A stretch of DNA of 64,000 bases from Alitta virens (Eukaryota > Annelida > Polychaeta > Phyllodocida > Nereididae): contig OW028584.1 of NCBI GenBank assembly GCA_932294295.1, positions 10,548,407 through 10,612,406 on the forward strand. The letters run 5' to 3'. The notes below the pieces were generated by a model that was not told the DNA's origin, searched no databases, and was given only the letters and a program-made list of their open reading frames with translations. This document shows, one piece after another, positions 59,570-64,000 of this stretch. Position 1 is the first letter of the stretch. The number at the start of each line of letters is the position of its first letter. The translations under genes were made by a program, and so were the position numbers.

Positions 59570-60199
59570 GCGGAACAACATCTGTTGAAATTCTTGTGAA
59601 TGGTACCAGCGCTGGAGATAACACTGGTGCAGCAGGTATTGCTTTTGACTGGATCCATGATGTCCTCTACTGGACAAATATAAGGAAACCCAGTATTGAG
59701 CTGCTCACCATGCAAGGAAGACATCGCAAGACACTAGTTAATTCGGGTCTGGGAAAACCATGAGCCATCGCTGTTGACCCGCGAGATGACCAAAAGTGGC
59801 TGTACTGGAGCGACTGGGGCAGCAAGCCTAAGATCGAGAAGGTGGGTCTGGATGGCTCGAACCGTGCTCTTGTAGTTGCAACCAACATTGTATGGCCGAA
59901 TGGTTTGACAATCGATTATGACGACAACCGCCTCTACTGGGTAGATGCTAAGATCGACACAATCTCTTCTTCCGATTTGGATGGACAAAACCGTCGTATC
60001 ATTCAAGGAAGATCAGAGTTTGTCAAACACCCATTTGCAATAAGTCTTTTTGAAGATTCCATGTACTGGACAGATTGGCAGCACCAGGCAGTCTTCAAGG
60101 CAAACAAGAACAATGGCAGTGGAGTACAAAGGGTTGCACCGTCTACAGGAAATGCTCCAATGGACATTCAAGTGTATCACAAGCTCAGACAACCACAAG
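59570..60199 (+). pseudogene. YWTD propeller exon, copy 1 (5'-truncated, stop-containing)
   Basis: Lacks the acceptor and first 17 bp present in copies 2 and 3. It encodes LYWTNIRKPSIELLTM, then GLGKP followed by TGA at 59761-59763 where LRP family members have Arg. Beyond the stop come LYWSDWGSKPKIEKVGLDG, WPNGLTIDYDDNRLYWVDA, HPFAISLFEDSMYWTDW and a donor CAACCACAAG/GTGAAC at 60199. The part after the stop is fully open. Confidence 0.8.
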
Positions 60200-60319
60200 G
60201 TGAACTATTTTTGTATTTTATTAGACAGTTATATGATTGGGTTGAACAGATTAACTGACCAAGCCTTAGTCCAATCTTAATCCAACCATCTGTGACCTTG
60301 CTGTTATTCGTCACTCTTA

Positions 60320-60441
60320 CCCGATAGCATTCCAAATTGCATCGATGTTGGGACGATGTCGGCGATGTCAAAACGATGTTGTACAGATGGCGGTCAACAT
60401 AGAAATGACGCTGGCCCGATTTGCAATGCTGTCTGGGTAAC
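60320..60441. mobile_element. MITE-A copy in the tandem unit (also 61864-61985 and 63408-63529)
   Basis: CCCGATAGCATTCCAAATTGC ... CCCGATTTGCAATGCTGTCTGGGT with inner GATGTCGGCGATGTC. It is identical in the three units, so it predates the duplication. Confidence 0.85.
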
Positions 60442-60519
60442 ATGAAGTAGCAAGAGCACCAAACATTTATATAAGATTAAATTGATCATAGGCATCAGCC
60501 ATCATTTGGTCAACTACAC

Positions 60520-60850
60520 AGCTGTAGTGACCTGCAGCGATAACTGGCTAAAGCTAGCTGCTTCTGTCTACACCTAGCTTATAGTCCGCTTACACCTACC
60601 ACAACTGAAAATAAAAACTTGGTAAATGTACTGATCTAATATATCATAAATATGTATGTACAATAGACATGCATCTTTTCAACAAAAAATGACAAATATG
60701 TGTTACTCTCCGCTTATGCACAATAGGTTGTTGCATGTACCTTTCGATCCGGCTTTGAGTAGCCAGCTATAGCCAGACAGTTCCGTTTAGTGGCAGGTAG
60801 CGTTATGTAGCAGAAGTTGTCTAGCTTTGTCTAGGTTGAATTTGACAGGT
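60520..60850. mobile_element. MITE-C copy in the tandem unit (also about 62064-62394 and 63608-63938)
   Basis: A loose palindrome: GCTAAAGCTAGCTGCTTCTGTC and CTTATAGTCCGCTTACACC on the left, GGCTTTGAGTAGCCAGCTATAGCC and GGCAGGTAGCG on the right. Related to 48776-49020. Confidence 0.6.
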
Positions 60851-60917
60851 AGTTTTTAATATAATCTAACTGTATGTAACCTTCTTATTGTTGTTCAGTG
60901 CAATGCTTGTGTTTCAG

Positions 60918-60967
60918 GAAATAACCCTTGTGGAATGAACAATGCCCAAAAAAATGATAAGCTTTAA
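60918..60967 (+). pseudogene. Truncated EGF-like start exon, copy 1
   Basis: The acceptor GTTTCAG joins in phase 1 to the YWTD donor at 60199 and gives NNPCGMNNAQKNDKL then TAA. In LRP proteins a propeller is followed by an EGF-like repeat starting NPC...NNGGCSHLC. Here only the first cysteine and CGMNN survive. An identical copy is at 62462-62511. Confidence 0.55.
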
Positions 60968-61096
60968 ACACAAGAGCAAGGTTGATAAGATATTCAAAAC
61001 AATGGTGACCCTGCAATCACACTTGCATAGTGAACTGGACAGTACTTCATTGATTTGGTTATAATATAATAATTATGAAATACAATTTTGTCTCAG

Positions 61097-61743
61097 GATG
61101 AACTCAACAGACTGCGGAACAACATCTGTTGAAATTCTTGTGAATGGTACCAGCGCTGGAGATAACACTGGTGCAGCAGGTATTGCTTTTGACTGGATCC
61201 ATAATGTCCTCTACTGGACAAATATAAGGAAACCCAGTATTGAGCTGCTCACCATGCAAGAAAGACATCGCAAGACACTAGTTAATTCGGGTCTGGGAAA
61301 ACCATGAGCCATCGCTGTTGACCCGCGAGATGACCAAAAGTGGCTGTACTGGAGCGACTGGGGCAGCAAGCCTAAGATCGAGAAGGTGGGTCTGGATGGC
61401 TCGAACCGTGCTCTTGTAGTTGCAACCAACATTGTATGGCCGAATGGTTTGACAATCGATTATGACGACAACCGCCTCTACTGGGTAGATGCTAAGATCG
61501 ACACAATCTCCTCTTCCGATTTGGATGGACAAAACCGTCGTATCATTCAAGGAAGATCAGAGTTTGTCAAACACCCATTTGCAATAAGTCTTTTTGAAGA
61601 TTCCATGTACTGGACAGATTGGCAGCACCAGGCAGTCTTCAAGGCAAACAAGAACAATGGCAGTGGAGTACAAAGGGTTGCACCGTCTACAGGAAATGCT
61701 CCAATGGACATTCAAGTGTATCACAAGCTCAGACAACCACAAG
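61097..61743 (+). pseudogene. YWTD propeller exon, copy 2 (intact boundaries, TGA inside)
   Basis: The full exon has acceptor TCTCAG and donor GTGAAC, entry phase 2 and exit phase 1, fitting exons 58633-58880 and 62462. It encodes about 215 residues with five YWTD-type blade motifs (LYWTN, LYWSD, LYWVD, MYWTD and others). The in-frame TGA after GLGKP is at 61305-61307. A CGA to TGA change at a CpG would explain it. The order and the HPFAI and WPNGLTIDY motifs are typical of LRP4/5/6-type propellers. Confidence 0.8.
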
Positions 61744-62461
61744 GTGAACTATTTTTGTATTTTATTAGACAGTTATATGATTGGGTTGAACAGATTAACT
61801 GACCAAGCCTTAGTCCAATCTTAATCCAACCATCTGTGACCTTGCTGTTATTCGTCACTCTTACCCGATAGCATTCCAAATTGCATCGATGTTGGGACGA
61901 TGTCGGCGATGTCAAAACGATGTTGTACAGATGGCGGTCAACATAGAAATGACGCTGGCCCGATTTGCAATGCTGTCTGGGTAACATGAAGTAGCAAGAG
62001 CACCAAACATTTATATAAGATTAAATTGATCATAGGCATCAGCCATCATTTGGTCAACTACACAGCTGTAGTGACCTGCAGCGATAACTGGCTAAAGCTA
62101 GCTGCTTCTGTCTACACCTAGCTTATAGTCCGCTTACACCTACCACAACTGAAAATAAAAACTTGGTAAATGTACTGATCTAATATATCATAAATATGTA
62201 TGTACAATAGACATGCATCTTTTCAACAAAAAATGACAAATATGTGTTACTCTCCGCTTATGCACAATAGGTTGTTGCATGTACCTTTCGATCCGGCTTT
62301 GAGTAGCCAGCTATAGCCAGACAGTTCCGTTTAGTGGCAGGTAGCGTTATGTAGCAGAAGTTGTCTAGCTTTGTCTAGGTTGAATTTGACAGGTAGTTTT
62401 TAATATAATCTAACTGTATGTAACCTTCTTATTGTTGTTCAGTGCAATGCTTGTGTTTCAG

Positions 62462-62511
62462 GAAATAACCCTTGTGGAATGAACAATGCCCAAAAAAATG
62501 ATAAGCTTTAA
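62462..62511 (+). pseudogene. Truncated EGF-like start exon, copy 2
   Basis: Identical in sequence and phase to 60918-60967. Confidence 0.55.
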
Positions 62512-62640
62512 ACACAAGAGCAAGGTTGATAAGATATTCAAAACAATGGTGACCCTGCAATCACACTTGCATAGTGAACTGGACAGTACTTCATTGATTT
62601 GGTTATAATATAATAATTATGAAATACAATTTTGTCTCAG

Positions 62641-63287
62641 GATGAACTCAACAGACTGCGGAACAACATCTGTTGAAATTCTTGTGAATGGTACCAGCGC
62701 TGGAGATAACACTGGTGCAGCAGGTATTGCTTTTGACTGGATCCATAATGTCCTCTACTGGACAAATATAAGGAAACCCAGTATTGAGCTGCTCACCATG
62801 CAAGGAAGACATCGCAAGACACTAGTTAATTCGGGTCTGGGAAAACCATGAGCCATCGCTGTTGACCCGCGAGATGACCAAAAGTGGCTGTACTGGAGCG
62901 ACTGGGGCAGCAAGCCTAAGATCGAGAAGGTGGGTCTGGATGGCTCGAACCGTGCTCTTGTAGTTGCAACCAACATTGTATGGCCGAATGGTTTGACAAT
63001 CGATTATGACGACAACCGCCTCTACTGGGTAGATGCTAAGATCGACACAATCTCCTCTTCCGATTTGGATGGACAAAACCGTCGTATCATTCAAGGAAGA
63101 TCAGAGTTTGTCAAACACCCATTTGCAATAAGTCTTTTTGAAGATTCCATGTACTGGACAGATTGGCAGCACCAGGCAGTCTTCAAGGCAAACAAGAACA
63201 ATGGCAGTGGAGTACAAAGGGTTGCACCGTCTACAGGAAATGCTCCAATGGACATTCAAGTGTATCACAAGCTCAGACAACCACAAG
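62641..63287 (+). pseudogene. YWTD propeller exon, copy 3 (intact boundaries, TGA inside)
   Basis: Same boundaries and the same TGA (62849-62851) as copy 2. It agrees with copy 1 at the MQGRH codon and with copy 2 at WIHNV. Followed by the same donor and intron. The next EGF-like exon falls just beyond the window. Confidence 0.8.
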
Positions 63288-64000
63288 GTGAACTATTTTT
63301 GTATTTTATTAGACAGTTATATGATTGGGTTGAACAGATTAACTGACCAAGCCTTAGTCCAATCTTAATCCAACCATCTGTGACCTTGCTGTTATTCGTC
63401 ACTCTTACCCGATAGCATTCCAAATTGCATCGATGTTGGGACGATGTCGGCGATGTCAAAACGATGTTGTACAGATGGCGGTCAACATAGAAATGACGCT
63501 GGCCCGATTTGCAATGCTGTCTGGGTAACATGAAGTAGCAAGAGCACCAAACATTTATATAAGATTAAATTGATCATAGGCATCAGCCATCATTTGGTCA
63601 ACTACACAGCTGTAGTGACCTGCAGCGATAACTGGCTAAAGCTAGCTGCTTCTGTCTACACCTAGCTTATAGTCCGCTTACACCTACCACAACTGAAAAT
63701 AAAAACTTGGTAAATGTACTGATCTAATATATCATAAATATGTATGTACAATAGACATGCATCTTTTCAACAAAAAATGACAAATATGTGTTACTCTCCG
63801 CTTATGCACAATAGGTTGTTGCATGTACCTTTCGATCCGGCTTTGAGTAGCCAGCTATAGCCAGACAGTTCCGTTTAGTGGCAGGTAGCGTTATGTAGCA
63901 GAAGTTGTCTAGCTTTGTCTAGGTTGAATTTGACAGGTAGTTTTTAATATAATCTAACTGTATGTAACCTTCTTATTGTTGTTCAGTGCAATGCTTGTGT

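Larger units (their letters stand above)
59570..64000 (+). repeat. 1544-bp tandem repeat array, three copies in view
   Basis: The copies begin at 59570, 61114 and 62658 (junction-based numbering) and the third runs off the window. Each unit holds a YWTD exon, a short intron with MITE-A and MITE-C, and an EGF-start exon. The copies are almost identical, introns included. A few differences are visible: GATGTCC/AATGTCC at 59659, CAAGGAAGAC/CAAGAAAGAC at 61257, and TCTTCTTCC/TCCTCTTCC near 59966. This indicates very recent duplication, or possibly assembly error. Confidence 0.95.

Noticed and set aside
59155..63531. Minus-strand ORFs such as MLVATTRARFEPSRP and MNDTTVLSIQIGR repeated three times
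   Set aside because: They are antisense shadows of the YWTD exon copies. The repetition reflects the tandem DNA repeat.

Overview
This window is animal (metazoan) genomic DNA. It is AT-rich and has small exons bounded by GT...AG introns, tRNA-derived SINEs, decayed LINEs, many short palindromic DNA transposons and simple-sequence tracts. The gene families seen (IgGFc-binding-like and PAN domains, fuseless, FAMeT-type domain, LRP-type YWTD propeller, secreted low-complexity proteins) suggest an invertebrate, probably marine. I cannot name the species. No bacterial-type features, CRISPR arrays or stand-alone tRNA/rRNA genes were seen. All gene models below were joined by hand from splice signals and phase matching.

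Layout. 1-1745: decayed LINE (minus). 3369-5505: gene fragment with a FAMeT-like domain (plus), broken by two frameshifts and one stop. 5.5-19.8 kb: mostly repeats, including a 0.7 kb TIR element (7534-8239), a 1 kb fold-back element (14157-15203), tandem repeats at 15.8-16.4 kb and an orphan signal-peptide-like exon (12309-12357). 19836-25597: five-exon gene (plus) for a 509-residue secreted protein with an IgGFc-binding-like region and a C-terminal PAN/apple-like domain. 29646-32296: six-exon gene (minus) for a complete 366-residue fuseless-family multipass membrane protein. 37.5-51.8 kb: two head-to-tail minus-strand genes for secreted, low-complexity proteins that share a six-cysteine exon module I do not recognise as a named family. 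52-58 kb: microsatellites, MITEs and LINE remnants. 58633 to the end: an LRP-like YWTD propeller gene whose central exon lies in a 1544-bp tandem repeat (three copies in view), every copy carrying the same in-frame TGA.

The most interesting part is the gene pair at 37.5-51.8 kb. Each gene has a phase-1 signal-peptide exon, a long repetitive exon, and the same cysteine module on a symmetric 1-1 exon. The spacing is C-x13-C-x4-C-x20/22-C-x17-C-x6-C with the signature CAPGTG...NPCTARP.EC. Flanking sequence is silk- or glue-like: eight 12-residue QQSSWSNDNAQP-type units and APAPWSSN units in one gene, His/Met/Asn/Glu-rich sequence in the other. This looks like a small family of modular extracellular matrix or adhesive proteins; that role is inference.
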